From contig RFNO01000108.1 in assembly GCA_009927165.1 (NCBI GenBank), positions 1 to 64,000 of the forward strand: a stretch of 64,000 bases of DNA, in the 5' to 3' direction. The notes beneath the pieces were generated by a model. That model was not told the origin of the DNA. It worked only from the letters and a program-made list of their open reading frames with translations, and made no database searches. This document shows positions 1 to 8,402 of this stretch, piece by piece; position 1 is the first letter of the stretch; each line of letters starts with the position of its first letter. A program made the position numbers and the translations under genes. This DNA comes from Pseudomonadota bacterium (GTDB lineage Bacteria; Bdellovibrionota; FAC87; UBA2466).

Positions 1-1
1 G

Positions 2-256
2 ATTATTAAGATCAAACAATGCTTTGTCATCCCTGCAATAAAACGCTCGAACGATACTTCTTTAGAGGTAAACACTTTTGGTGGACCAACTTGGATAAGT
101 AGTCTTTTTATCCAGGTGGGGTTTTTACATCTAATTTCGAACGGGTATTTCACACCTGTCACCTTTGGGGGGGGGCTGCTTTTGGCATTTTTGCCTGGGT
201 GGCTGATAGCTATCTGGACTCCTGAGTCTCCGGACAGAAAAATAAGATGGTTCTAG
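2..256 (+). CDS. Possible C-terminal fragment of a membrane protein (cut by window edge)
   Basis: Reading frame 2 is open from the window edge to a TAG at 254-256, about 84 codons with no start inside, so the ORF track missed it. The translation is hydrophobic, with two likely membrane segments. It contains the string SLFIQVGFLHLISN, which resembles the rhomboid pattern F-H-x-G-x-x-H-L-x-x-N with Gln in place of the first His. No rhomboid GxSG motif follows. A run of nine G at 167-175 lies in the frame. Shifting by one base there gives an alternative ending at 225. The frame runs convergently into the methyltransferase end (overlap about 47 bp). It could be a true C-terminus, a decayed gene or chance. 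Confidence 0.35.
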   Translation: MIKIKQCFVIPAIKRSNDTSLEVNTFGGPTWISSLFIQVGFLHLISNGYFTPVTFGGGLLLAFLPGWLIAIWTPESPDRKIRWF

Positions 257-878
257 TTCCAAAAGTCTCCAGGTTTCCAAAACCAAATTGCTTTCTTATC
301 CATTCAAGAGTCTTTTTAGAATAAGCACAAATATGAGTGGGGTCTTTTAGATAGTACCAACTTTGGATATCCGTTTCGTCGTCGTAGAGAAGAGTCATTA
401 GTCCCAAAATTCCCCCAGGCTTCAGCAATTGTCTAAGGAGAAGAAACTCTCTTTGGGGATTCGAGAAATGCTCTACCACTTCTGAAGCAGCGACAAAATC
501 GTAAAGATGATCCAAAGTGGAAGCATCCGGCCAGAAAAATGGGTCGTAGACATTCATTTCAAACCCATTTTCTCGAAATAATGAAGCAAGGATCGGTCCT
601 GTGCCAGCACCGAAATCAAGACCAAGACTTCCGGGAGTTATTTGTTTTGAGATCGCATTCACCAACGGTTGAACAAACTCTCGGTATTTTGGATCCGTTA
701 CATCATTTTCATGAGTTTCGTACCTGGCTTTTTCCTCTTCGGGTGAGAGTTTTTGGGAAGGGTCTAAATAAATCAGTTCGCAATTAGGGCACTTGAAAAA
801 GGACCGACCCGTTTTTGTAATTAATGAATGTGCATTAGGGTCTTCACAGAGCAGACATTGTGGCTTTAACGACCTCAT
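210..878 (-). CDS. Class I SAM-dependent methyltransferase with N-terminal zinc-ribbon-like Cys motif
   Basis: The 222-residue protein starts with two CxxC pairs (CLLC near residue 9 and CPNC near residue 30) spaced like a small zinc ribbon. A Methyltransf_23-type Rossmann domain follows: motif I is LGLDFGAGTGP, and the post-motif region AASEVVEHF is typical of this family. The substrate cannot be read from the sequence. Proteins of this layout often act in sugar or small-molecule methylation. The ATG overlaps the stop of the upstream Cys-rich gene (ATGA), so the two are probably co-translated. Confidence 0.8.
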   Translation of the reverse strand: MRSLKPQCLLCEDPNAHSLITKTGRSFFKCPNCELIYLDPSQKLSPEEEKARYETHENDVTDPKYREFVQPLVNAISKQITPGSLGLDFGAGTGPILASLFRENGFEMNVYDPFFWPDASTLDHLYDFVAASEVVEHFSNPQREFLLLRQLLKPGGILGLMTLLYDDETDIQSWYYLKDPTHICAYSKKTLEWIRKQFGFGNLETFGTRTILFFCPETQESR

Positions 879-1066
879 CCCAATTGCACGGCAGTAGAAT
901 CAAAGCTGATAATCTCATTTCCATCAGCTTCGTATTGGACTTGGATAGGTCGACAGCAAACTTCACAATCCTCAATATACTGTTGAGTTCCCTCGATACA
1001 GGTTTCTAGAACCATTGATATGGTTTGGAAACAATAAGGACAAGTAAAAAATTGTTCCTGTCCCAT
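875..1066 (-). CDS. Small CPXCG-type cysteine-rich protein
   Basis: I moved the start from the GTG at 1081 to the ATG at 1066, because AAGGTG sits about six bases before that ATG. The 63-residue product has CPYC near the N-terminus and CEVCCRP in the middle, matching the Cys-rich CPXCG family of presumed zinc-binding proteins, whose role is unknown. Its stop overlaps the ATG of the methyltransferase by ATGA, so the two probably form one operon. Confidence 0.75.
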   Translation of the reverse strand: MGQEQFFTCPYCFQTISMVLETCIEGTQQYIEDCEVCCRPIQVQYEADGNEIISFDSTAVQLG

Positions 1067-1084
1067 CCTGTCACCTTTCACTCA

Positions 1085-1729
1085 TTAATGAGACTGATAA
1101 TCAGCTCCAGCCTTAACTGACATTCCTTCGTATTTTCCGCTGACGTCAATTTGAACTGCGCTCAGCACGGGAACCCCGGGGTAAACATGCATCAAGACTT
1201 TCATGTCCTCGATATCGGCTTTTGTTTCTGCACGAACAATCGCTGCTAAGAAGCTAGCTAAATCTGAGTGCAACGTCATGTTTTTAGAGTCTCTGATATC
1301 GTAGAGAAAAATAATATCAGTATGTGCGTATATTTTCCCTTCGAGCGTTTTTACATCTTCGTATCCCTTGTGGATTGCTTTGAAATTTTCAGACTCATAC
1401 TTTCCTTCTTTTCTCAGTTTCTCCAAAAATTCCGGAGTGAAATAGGCCTGGTCTAAAAGAGCGTTCTCTACGCCTTTTTGCTCACCTACCATGGCTACAT
1501 TAAATTTATAATCTAAAGCTACTTCCATGGCGGGTCCGCCTTCAGCATTTGGGTGGTAGTGAGTAATAGTAGCAAGGAAAGTTCCATCTTTGAGCATTGA
1601 AGTCGTTCGTTTGGGATTTTTGTCTAGCTTATAATTAGCTTTCTGCCCAATAAGGTCTTCTGGACCTTTTTCTAGTGCCCAAATCATGGTGGTGAAAACA
1701 ACCGTAAAAGCAATAAGCGCCTGCTTCAT
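1085..1729 (-). CDS. Secreted hypothetical protein
   Basis: The 214-residue product has an N-terminal hydrophobic stretch (ITFTV-like core after MKQ) ending at an Ala-Leu-Glu boundary, so it is probably exported. The rest is a soluble mixed alpha/beta protein with no motif I recognise. The ATG at 1729 is preceded by AAGGAGACTTT, a strong ribosome binding site. It lies three bases upstream of the Cys-rich gene start region and may be the first gene of that minus-strand operon. Confidence 0.7.
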   Translation of the reverse strand: MKQALIAFTVVFTTMIWALEKGPEDLIGQKANYKLDKNPKRTTSMLKDGTFLATITHYHPNAEGGPAMEVALDYKFNVAMVGEQKGVENALLDQAYFTPEFLEKLRKEGKYESENFKAIHKGYEDVKTLEGKIYAHTDIIFLYDIRDSKNMTLHSDLASFLAAIVRAETKADIEDMKVLMHVYPGVPVLSAVQIDVSGKYEGMSVKAGADYQSH

Positions 1730-1830
1730 AAAGTCTCCTTTTGAAGTGTTCCTTTGTTCTAAGAGAATCTTAATTTTACCTTTGTTTTTGGACTTTTCCT
1801 AAATTTGATTTTAAAGTGACGAACTCAACC

Positions 1831-2661
1831 ATGGTTGCGCAAAAACAGATAAACCATCGCACTCGACCCATTTTGAAATGGGCTGGTGGAAAAAGTAGTC
1901 TACTCCCCCAATTAGTTCGATACTTTCCTGATCATTTTGAACGCTATTTGGAGCCTTTTTTCGGTGGGGGTGCTGTATTTTTTGTGATTCCCGAAGGCAC
2001 CCGCTCAATCGTGAACGATGTTAATCCCGAAATTACTAATTTCTATGAAGTTGTACGAGATACCCCTGAACAACTTATGAAAGCGCTGGATATGATGGGT
2101 AAACAGTACAGCGAGGAATTTTACTATGAAGTTAGGTTAACGAATCCACGTTCTCGAATTCAAAAAGCTGCACGTACTCTTTTTCTAAATAAGACCTGCT
2201 TTAATGGACTTTATCGTTTGAATTCAAAAGGCCAATTCAATGTGCCCTTTGGTAAACGGGATTCTCTTCCTAAACTCTACGATGAGAGGAACCTTCTCGA
2301 TGTTTCCAGAAAACTTAAGGCAACTACTATCCGGAATTCTGATTTTGAAAAAGTAATCAATGAAGCCAGGGCTGGCGATTTTGTGTACTGCGATCCTCCC
2401 TATGAGCCACTCTCAGCAAGTTCCTCTTTTAATGCATACACGGGACGTGTGTTTACAAAACAGGATCAAATTCGACTTTTTGAGGCTTGTAATCGAGCTG
2501 CTAAGAGAGGTGCGAAAGTTGCCATTTCGAATTCATCTTCCCCTTTCGTGAAAAAGCTTTTTCAGGATTGGGATATCGTTTCTATTTCATCTCGCAGGTC
2601 CATTAACTCTAATGGAAATCGTCGGGGAGTTATTCAAGAGATCTTAGCTAAGTCTTATTAA
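1831..2661 (+). CDS. dam: DNA adenine methylase, D12/Dam class
   Basis: The enzyme transfers a methyl group from SAM to N6 of adenine, probably in GATC if it is a true Dam. PILKWAGGKSSLL is the SAM-binding motif (here near residues 13-25), EPFFGGGAVFF follows, and the catalytic DPPY motif lies near residues 188-191. Length (about 276 aa) matches E. coli Dam (278). The ORF track begins at a GTG (1816), and I prefer the ATG at 1831; neither has a clear Shine-Dalgarno. It stands alone without a restriction enzyme, so it looks like a housekeeping or regulatory methylase rather than part of an R-M system. Confidence 0.9.
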   Translation: MVAQKQINHRTRPILKWAGGKSSLLPQLVRYFPDHFERYLEPFFGGGAVFFVIPEGTRSIVNDVNPEITNFYEVVRDTPEQLMKALDMMGKQYSEEFYYEVRLTNPRSRIQKAARTLFLNKTCFNGLYRLNSKGQFNVPFGKRDSLPKLYDERNLLDVSRKLKATTIRNSDFEKVINEARAGDFVYCDPPYEPLSASSSFNAYTGRVFTKQDQIRLFEACNRAAKRGAKVAISNSSSPFVKKLFQDWDIVSISSRRSINSNGNRRGVIQEILAKSY

Positions 2662-2667
2662 AAAAGG

Positions 2668-2704
2668 ACAAGCGGGATTCTTAAAGTTAAGAAATCCCGC
2701 TTGT
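2668..2704 (+). terminator. Probable intrinsic terminator after dam
   Basis: ACAAGCGGGATTCTT and its near-perfect complement AAGAAATCCCGCTTGT form a stem of about 13 bp with one bulged base and a 6-base loop. It begins seven bases after the dam stop. The 3' side is followed by a T-rich stretch (GTTTCCGTTTTCTGTT) rather than a pure T run. Confidence 0.6.
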
Positions 2705-2712
2705 GTTTCCGT

Positions 2713-2840
2713 TTTCTGTTATCTGGTTGAATTCTTAGATGCCGTTACCCAGATGCGAGTCCCTTATGCGTTAACAGAAATCTGGAAAATCAATGGGGCC
2801 ACTGCTGAGATGCCGTAACTAATATGGAGTGAGCAGCCCC
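2713..2840. other. Structured intergenic region with twin stem-loops and a repeated motif
   Basis: The 305-base gap between dam and the thioesterase (2662-2966) holds no convincing gene. Besides the terminator it contains two predicted stem-loops. The first pairs TTTCTGTTA (2713-2721) with TAACAGAAA (2772-2780) and has an internal ATCTGG/CCAGAT pair. The second pairs GGGGC (2795-2799) with GCCCC (2836-2840). Each carries a related motif, GATGCCGTTAC and GATGCCGTAAC, about 70 bases apart. It may be a small RNA or a pair of protein-binding sites. I recognise no known RNA family, and the strand is undetermined. Confidence 0.4.
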
Positions 2841-2966
2841 AACCCTTAAAACTCAAAGAACGAACCTAATGAACATAGGATAATGTAATGTATGTTACTG
2901 TCAAAGAAAGAGTCTGACTCGTTGCGCAGAGCTATCGACTCACTACAGATTGACATTCGGGGATTT

Positions 2967-3434
2967 TTACCATCGGTGGTAAGCAGGATGGCCGGGTTTC
3001 ACCGCAACGAAAACACCTCGACAAGAAGCACACACTTTTCCATTGGCCAACAGCTCTGCTTGAGTGGTGACTGAGTCACCTTTGATTTCCAAGGCTCTGG
3101 CCTCCAGGCGTAAGGGTTGATTGCTCGGGGTTGGACGGTGCAGCTTCACTGAAAATTCCGAAGTTACAGTGCACGGCGGTGTACTTACTCCCTGAGAAAC
3201 CATCAAACTATAAGCTGCAGTCCAATTAGAGTGACAATCGAGCAGGGAACCGATGATTCCCCCATTCACAACACCGGAAAAGGCCTCATGCATGGTTTGG
3301 GCATGCCACTGGGCTACTACTTTGTCTCCTTCAACAAAGCTCTTCACGTGCAGACCGCTGGGATTAGCAGGCCCACACCCAAAGCAAGCATTTTGAGGAG
3401 CGTAAGTTTCTTGGAGAGATTTTATGACGGACAT
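2967..3434 (-). CDS. PaaI-type hotdog-fold thioesterase
   Basis: The 155-residue product is a single hotdog domain, and its family hydrolyses acyl-CoA thioesters. Family signatures are CFGCGPANPSGL near the N-terminus and the active-site region FSGVVNGGIIGSLLDCH, where the backbone HGG-like turn is NGG. The physiological acyl-CoA is unknown. The ATG lies only seven bases downstream of the predicted 3' end of tRNA-Arg on the same strand and no Shine-Dalgarno fits in that gap, so the mRNA is probably released by tRNA processing. Confidence 0.8.
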   Translation of the reverse strand: MSVIKSLQETYAPQNACFGCGPANPSGLHVKSFVEGDKVVAQWHAQTMHEAFSGVVNGGIIGSLLDCHSNWTAAYSLMVSQGVSTPPCTVTSEFSVKLHRPTPSNQPLRLEARALEIKGDSVTTQAELLANGKVCASCRGVFVAVKPGHPAYHRW

Positions 3435-3441
3435 AAAAATG

Positions 3442-3515
3442 TGGGCGGTAAGAGATTCGAACTCCTGACCCCATGGTTCGAAGCCATGTGCTCTATCCAG
3501 CTGAGCTAACCGCCC
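3442..3515 (-). tRNA. tRNA-Arg (anticodon TCG)
   Basis: Read on the minus strand, GGGCGGT pairs with ACCGCCC as the acceptor stem. The D-arm is GCTC..GAGC, and the anticodon stem CATGG/CCATG encloses loop CTTCGAA (anticodon TCG, decoding CGA). The T-arm contains GTTCGAATC, and the discriminator is A. CCA is not encoded. CGA looks common as an Arg codon in this window, which fits a dedicated tRNA. Confidence 0.93.
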
Positions 3516-3603
3516 CCTTTGAATTTAGGTCCTCACCCTTCCACAATTGAAGCCATTTGAAAAGTTGGAAATACCTCGATACAAGGTAATCCACAGATTT
3601 TTT

Positions 3604-4194
3604 ATGAAGTACCTTTTAGGCGCATTGGTGGGTTATCTCTTGGGAAGTTTTCCCACCGGAGTGGTTATTTCTCGTAGAAAATATGGGCTCGACGTTCGCG
3701 AAGTGGGCAGTGGCAACATTGGTGCTACTAACGTAAAGCGAATTTTCGGTTGGTATGCGGGACTTTTAACCTTTCTTATTGATTTAACAAAGGCATTGCT
3801 AGCATTGGGGGCAATGAGGCTTTTTTATCCTGACTCACCCTGGGTACTTACGGTAACCGGGATTTTTTCAGTTCTTGGCCATTGTTTCAGCTTCGTGCTG
3901 GGTTTTAAAGGGGGGAAGGGGGTAGCGACTGGCTTGGGCTGCATTCTCTTTGTAGAGCCTCTCTGTGCCTTTATTTCAGGTTCTGTTTATTTAATATTTC
4001 TGGGAATTTCCAAGATCAGCGCTGTGGGTTCTCTCACAGGTCTGATAGCGTGCTTGGTTTATCTGATTTGGGTTTGTCCTCCGAGTTCTGTTTCTGTGCT
4101 GATTGGGGCGTTATGTTTGATTATTCTTACCCGACATAAAGAGAATATTCTTCGGCTCAAAGAATCTTGGAAACAGCGTTCAAAAACCCGGTAA
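3604..4194 (+). CDS. plsY: Acyl-phosphate:glycerol-3-phosphate acyltransferase PlsY
   Basis: PlsY makes lysophosphatidic acid from acyl-phosphate and glycerol-3-phosphate in the inner membrane, the first acylation in phospholipid synthesis. I moved the start from the TTG at 3547 to the ATG at 3604, giving 196 residues, the usual PlsY length. All three family motifs are present: GSGNIGATNVKRIFG near residue 37, the glycine-rich GFKGGKGVATGLG near 100, and HKENILRL at the C-terminus. About five transmembrane helices are evident. CdsA, the next common enzyme of the pathway, is encoded at 34.9 kb. Confidence 0.93.
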   Translation: MKYLLGALVGYLLGSFPTGVVISRRKYGLDVREVGSGNIGATNVKRIFGWYAGLLTFLIDLTKALLALGAMRLFYPDSPWVLTVTGIFSVLGHCFSFVLGFKGGKGVATGLGCILFVEPLCAFISGSVYLIFLGISKISAVGSLTGLIACLVYLIWVCPPSSVSVLIGALCLIILTRHKENILRLKESWKQRSKTR

Positions 4195-4357
4195 AAAGAA
4201 AAATACAAAGAGCAAATCTTTGATGTGGCGAGTCCAATACTGGACCTCCCCTTTGGAATATGAAAACTTCAGCATTTTATCCCCACATTTTCTTCACTTT
4301 TTGACCCATTTTTCCGATGAGGGATTGAGTGCTTAATCGAGTAAAAAGGGGGGGATT

Positions 4358-5950
4358 GTGGCTTCTATTCTTTGGCTGATAAAAGGAACAAAAGAGCTTG
4401 AACCACGTTTTGCCTCATTTGCCGATAAGTTAAAAGTAGCTGGCTACCAAATAAGATTTCTTGGTATCCCCGAAGAAAATCACTCCTTTGATTGGTTGAA
4501 CCAAAATATTTCTCATGATGAGCGATTCTTGTTCTTCAGCGAACCCGAAATGGGCTGGCTTCGAAGAATGACCGACAACATGGGCCTATTATCGGCTTGT
4601 CCCTCTCGGGTTATTGCCTGGATTCACGAAACAATAACAGAACAGCAACTCGAGCTTTTGGATGCTTCCGGCATCGATGAAGTTTTTTGCGTGACCGAAA
4701 ATTCTGCTGCTGTCGCACCGAGATTACAGTTAAGAGCCTTTCGGAATTACCAGATATCCGAGTTGAAAAGAAATGTCCGAGAACTCCAAAAGAAAGATGC
4801 TCGTTCCGAAACGATACTGACTCAACGAGAAGAGTTCTTGAGTATTTGTGCACATGATCTGAGATCCCCCTTGGGTTTGATCCAATCTAGCTTGTCACTT
4901 GCTCTTTCAGATAAAAATCAGTTTTCCAGTCAACAAGTAGAGCTTTTAGAACGTTCGAAACGGCAAGCAGAACATGGAATACGATTGGTAAATGATCTGT
5001 TGGATGTCATGGCCTACGAACAAGGTTTGAAACCAGATTATCAGTTGGTAGACCTTGAGATTTTTTTACAGAATCTTTTTCAGGATTATGCATTTGTGGC
5101 CAAGCAAAAAGGAATTGAACTCAAATACGAAAATCCATTGGCAGGTTGGACGGTCTTGATTGATCCCGATCGAATCCACCAACTCTTACAAAATCTCTTG
5201 CAGAATGCCATTAAATTTACAGAGACAGGAAGAAAAATCTCCCTCAGTGTATTTTCATTTAAGGGCCGAAGAAAGCAAGATCCCCCATTTCCCATGGTGA
5301 TTGTCAGTGTGAGAGACGAGGGGCGCGGGATACCTGAAGAAGAAGTAAAAAAATTATTTAATCGCTTTAGCCAAATTAAAGATTACAGTCGAATGGAGGG
5401 TAGGGGCCTCGGCTTAACTGTTGCAAAACAGATTTCCAATCTCCATGATGGAAACTTATGGGTTAAAAGTGTCGAAGGGGAAGGCTCCACTTTCTTCGTG
5501 CTGTTCCCTCACGTGCTTAGCGAACCCAAGAAATTAGAAAAATGGAAATCGAGCCAAAATCGTCCCAAAGTTCTGATTGCCGAGCCGGACAAATCAAACC
5601 AGGAAGTTTTCTCAAATTTGATGGAACGTTGGGAATTTGAACCTGTTTTTGCTAAAAATGGAATTGAGTTGGTCACTTACGGTTATTTTCATCAGCCACA
5701 AGCAATTTTAGTCGGCGCAGAGCTCACCAAACTTACGGAGCATGAAGCAATACAAATGTTGAAAACCAACCCAAAAACCGAACGACTCCCAATATTCCTC
5801 TGCCGGCCCGCTGGATCCGTAACTTCTCCTGAAAAGAAGAAATTGCTGGTCGATGGAACTCTCAAGCTCCCTCTTGACCGAGCAAGCTTCCAAGTGGCCC
5901 TGGAAGCTTACCAGAGCAAAATGAAAAAATTCCGGAAAGTAGCGGCTTAA
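4358..5950 (+). CDS. Hybrid histidine kinase with degenerate receiver domain
   Basis: The protein has no membrane segment, so it is probably a cytosolic sensor kinase. Residues about 1-120 look like a receiver-like alpha/beta domain, and 130-160 form a coiled-coil linker. HisKA carries the H-box [10 protein letters not shown] with the phospho-acceptor His near 166. HATPase_c has the N-box NLLQNAIKF (280s), G1 DEGRGIP (320s) and G2 GRGLGLTVA (350). The C-terminal 405-520 region is receiver-like: it keeps the acidic pair EPD and the LKLP lysine, but the phospho-acceptor Asp position after beta-3 reads LVGAEL, so it cannot be phosphorylated normally. The start is the GTG after AAGGGGGGG. No response regulator is adjacent. 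Confidence 0.85.
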   Translation: MASILWLIKGTKELEPRFASFADKLKVAGYQIRFLGIPEENHSFDWLNQNISHDERFLFFSEPEMGWLRRMTDNMGLLSACPSRVIAWIHETITEQQLELLDASGIDEVFCVTENSAAVAPRLQLRAFRNYQISELKRNVRELQKKDARSETILTQREEFLSICAHDLRSPLGLIQSSLSLALSDKNQFSSQQVELLERSKRQAEHGIRLVNDLLDVMAYEQGLKPDYQLVDLEIFLQNLFQDYAFVAKQKGIELKYENPLAGWTVLIDPDRIHQLLQNLLQNAIKFTETGRKISLSVFSFKGRRKQDPPFPMVIVSVRDEGRGIPEEEVKKLFNRFSQIKDYSRMEGRGLGLTVAKQISNLHDGNLWVKSVEGEGSTFFVLFPHVLSEPKKLEKWKSSQNRPKVLIAEPDKSNQEVFSNLMERWEFEPVFAKNGIELVTYGYFHQPQAILVGAELTKLTEHEAIQMLKTNPKTERLPIFLCRPAGSVTSPEKKKLLVDGTLKLPLDRASFQVALEAYQSKMKKFRKVAA

Positions 5951-6348
5951 GCAAAAAAGTACTTCGTTTCTCTTTGAGCTGAAGTCACGCTATCGGAACC
6001 ATGAACGCTGTTAGCTTCGATACTATCAGCAAATAGCTTGCGGATTGTTCCTGGAGCAGCTTTTGCTGGATCAGTAGCTCCCATAATCTGGCGCCATTTT
6101 TCTACTGCTCCATCACCTTCCCAAACCAAAAGAACAACAGGTCCACTTGTCATGAAACCTACCAAGCTGTTGAAAAAAGGACGTTCTTTGTGTTCAGCGT
6201 AGAAGCCTGCAGCTTCTTCCTTTGTCAGGTGCTTCATTTTCATTTCAGCAATTCGAAGACCAGCTTCTTCGCCAATCGCCAAAATTTTCCCAATATGTTT
6301 TTTTGTTACTGAGTTAGGTTTAATGATCCCTAAAGTTCGTTCTGCCAT
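5947..6348 (-). CDS. ndk: Nucleoside diphosphate kinase
   Basis: Ndk transfers the gamma-phosphate of ATP to NDPs through a phospho-histidine. The active-site motif is SVHGSDS near the C-terminus. At 133 residues it is slightly shorter than the usual 140 or so. It is the last gene of the icd-mdh-sucC-sucD-ndk operon, ten bases after sucD, which could couple GTP/ATP made by succinyl-CoA synthetase to the NTP pool. Its stop codon overlaps the stop of the convergent kinase gene within the shared TTAA. Confidence 0.95.
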   Translation of the reverse strand: MAERTLGIIKPNSVTKKHIGKILAIGEEAGLRIAEMKMKHLTKEEAAGFYAEHKERPFFNSLVGFMTSGPVVLLVWEGDGAVEKWRQIMGATDPAKAAPGTIRKLFADSIEANSVHGSDSVTSAQRETKYFFA

Positions 6349-6357
6349 GTTTACTCC

Positions 6358-7233
6358 TTATTTAGCTTTCAAAGCCTTTTCCATTGTTTCGCCCAAACTA
6401 GCCGGACTCAAACTGATATGGACTCCCGCTTTTTCAAGAGCCGCAATTTTGTCAGCTGCTTTTCCGCTACCTCCACTGATAATAGCTCCGGCATGGCCCA
6501 TTCTTTTTCCTGGGGGTGCTGTTTGCCCCCCAATGAAGCCAACGACAGGCTTCTTCATATGGCCTTTAATCCACTCTGCCGCAGTTTCCTCAGCGGTTCC
6601 GCCAATTTCACCAATCATGATGACAGCTTCGGTTTGAGGATCCTCGTTAAATTTCTTGAGAACTTCCAGAAAAGATTCTCCTTGAACAGGATCTCCACCA
6701 ATCCCCACGCAAGTCGATTGACCGATACCTCTTTGGGTCAATTGATGGACTGCCTCGTAAGTGAGGGTTCCACTTCTTGAAACAACCCCTACTTTTCCGG
6801 GCTTGTGAATGTATCCGGGCATGATTCCAATTTTGCACTGCCCGGGAGTGATCACCCCGGGACAGTTGGGTCCAATCAAAACACTTTTAGATGTTTTGAG
6901 ATACTGCTTCACTCCAACCATGTCGAGCGGTGGAATTCCTTCGGTGATACATATAATCGTTTCAATCCCTGCGTCAGCCGCTTCAAGAATAGCGTCTGCA
7001 GCAAAAGGAGCAGGAACATAAATCATGGTGGCATTAGCTTTGGTTTTAAGAACAGCATCAGCAACCGAATTAAAAACCGGGATACCCTCAAAATTCTCTC
7101 CACCTTTGCCTGGGGTAACTCCACCAACCACATTGGTTCCGTAATCCTTGCAAGCTTTAGTGTGGAATGCTCCTGCTTGGCCGGTGATTCCTTGAACAAT
7201 AAGACGAGTATTTTTATCTACATAAATAGCCAT
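6358..7233 (-). CDS. sucD: Succinyl-CoA synthetase (ADP/GDP-forming) alpha subunit
   Basis: With SucC, SucD converts succinyl-CoA to succinate with substrate-level phosphorylation. The CoA-binding N-terminal domain ([12 protein letters not shown]) comes first. The phospho-histidine lies in [10 protein letters not shown] near residue 246. Length of 291 matches the family (289 in E. coli). The ATG overlaps the sucC stop as TAATG, giving tight translational coupling that suits a 1:1 subunit ratio. Confidence 0.96.
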   Translation of the reverse strand: MAIYVDKNTRLIVQGITGQAGAFHTKACKDYGTNVVGGVTPGKGGENFEGIPVFNSVADAVLKTKANATMIYVPAPFAADAILEAADAGIETIICITEGIPPLDMVGVKQYLKTSKSVLIGPNCPGVITPGQCKIGIMPGYIHKPGKVGVVSRSGTLTYEAVHQLTQRGIGQSTCVGIGGDPVQGESFLEVLKKFNEDPQTEAVIMIGEIGGTAEETAAEWIKGHMKKPVVGFIGGQTAPPGKRMGHAGAIISGGSGKAADKIAALEKAGVHISLSPASLGETMEKALKAK

Positions 7234-8402
7234 TAGTGAGCCTCCACAGCTGCCACTGCTTTCTGGGCAGCTTCTTTCATTCCAGTTGCAGTGATAATTT
7301 TCAATCCTGACTCTTCCAGCAACTTCTTTCCCATTTCGACGTTAGTGCCTTCAAGTCGAACGACCAAAGGAACACTGAGTTTTAATTCCCTCGCAGCTCC
7401 CATGATTCCCTTGGCAATCACGTCACACTTCATGATTCCGCCAAAAATATTGACTAGGATTGCTTTTACTTTTGAGTCTTGAAGGATGATTTTGAATGCT
7501 TCTTTTACCTTTTCTTCTGTTGCACCACCACCGACATCCAAAAAGTTTGCGGGATTACCACCTTCTAGTTTTATGATGTCCATAGTAGCCATAGCGAGGC
7601 CAGCACCATTCACCATGCAACCAATGTTCCCATCAAGTGCAATATAACTCAGGTCAAATTTCTTTGCTGCGGTCTCACTGGGATCTTCTTCGTTCAAGTC
7701 CCGCAGCTCTTGAAAACTAGGATGACGGAACAAACCGTTTTCATCTAAATCCAACTTGGCATCAAGTGCACAAAGGTTTCCGTCTTTGCTTTGAATAAGG
7801 GGATTCACTTCAGCTAATGTGCAATCATTTTCTAAATAAAGCTTAACAAGCTTTTTCAGAATATCTTGACATTGTTTAAAAGCATTTCCAGTAAAACCCA
7901 TTTTAAAAGCTAAATTACGAGCCTGAAAATCTCTTAAACCAACGGTGGGGTGAACCCATTCCTTGTAAATGCGATCGGGAGTAGTGGCAGCTACGTGTTC
8001 GATATCCATACCCCCCTCCGGACTGACCATAATACACAGCTTGGAAACGGCTCGATCGAGAGTGATCGCCACATAATATTCTTTTGCGATTTGAGCGCCG
8101 TCTTCAATCAAAAGGCGCTTCACGGTTTTGCCTTCTGGGCCAGTTTGAACCGTTACCAAATTCATTCCTAAAATGTCTTGGGAATAAGTCTTAACTTCTT
8201 CCATAGTCTTAGCAACTTTTACTCCGCCGCCTTTTCCACGACCCCCAGCATGAATTTGTGCTTTCACCACCCAGGGACCTTTGTCTGAAAGTCCCTTAGC
8301 CACAGAAAGCGCTTCTTCTACCGTAAAAGCGGGTTTTCCATTGGGAACTGGGATTTGATACTTTCGAAAAAGCTCTTTCGCTTGGTACTCATGGATTTTC
8401 AT
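7233..8402 (-). CDS. sucC: Succinyl-CoA synthetase beta subunit
   Basis: This ATP-grasp subunit binds the nucleotide and succinate. It opens with [15 protein letters not shown], typical of SucC, and has the glycine-rich [16 protein letters not shown] loop and the C-terminal ligase domain with [14 protein letters not shown]. Length of 389 matches E. coli (388). Its ATG overlaps the mdh stop (TAATG) and its stop overlaps the sucD ATG. Confidence 0.96.
   Translation of the reverse strand: MKIHEYQAKELFRKYQIPVPNGKPAFTVEEALSVAKGLSDKGPWVVKAQIHAGGRGKGGGVKVAKTMEEVKTYSQDILGMNLVTVQTGPEGKTVKRLLIEDGAQIAKEYYVAITLDRAVSKLCIMVSPEGGMDIEHVAATTPDRIYKEWVHPTVGLRDFQARNLAFKMGFTGNAFKQCQDILKKLVKLYLENDCTLAEVNPLIQSKDGNLCALDAKLDLDENGLFRHPSFQELRDLNEEDPSETAAKKFDLSYIALDGNIGCMVNGAGLAMATMDIIKLEGGNPANFLDVGGGATEEKVKEAFKIILQDSKVKAILVNIFGGIMKCDVIAKGIMGAARELKLSVPLVVRLEGTNVEMGKKLLEESGLKIITATGMKEAAQKAVAAVEAH

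Noticed and set aside
2892-3074. 60-codon plus ORF between dam and the thioesterase
   Set aside because: Its second half is antisense to the thioesterase and its first half has no ribosome binding site or known motif.
6323-7236. Plus-strand ORFs of 104, 120, 143 and 70 codons over sucD
   Set aside because: All are antisense shadows of sucD, whose family match is certain.
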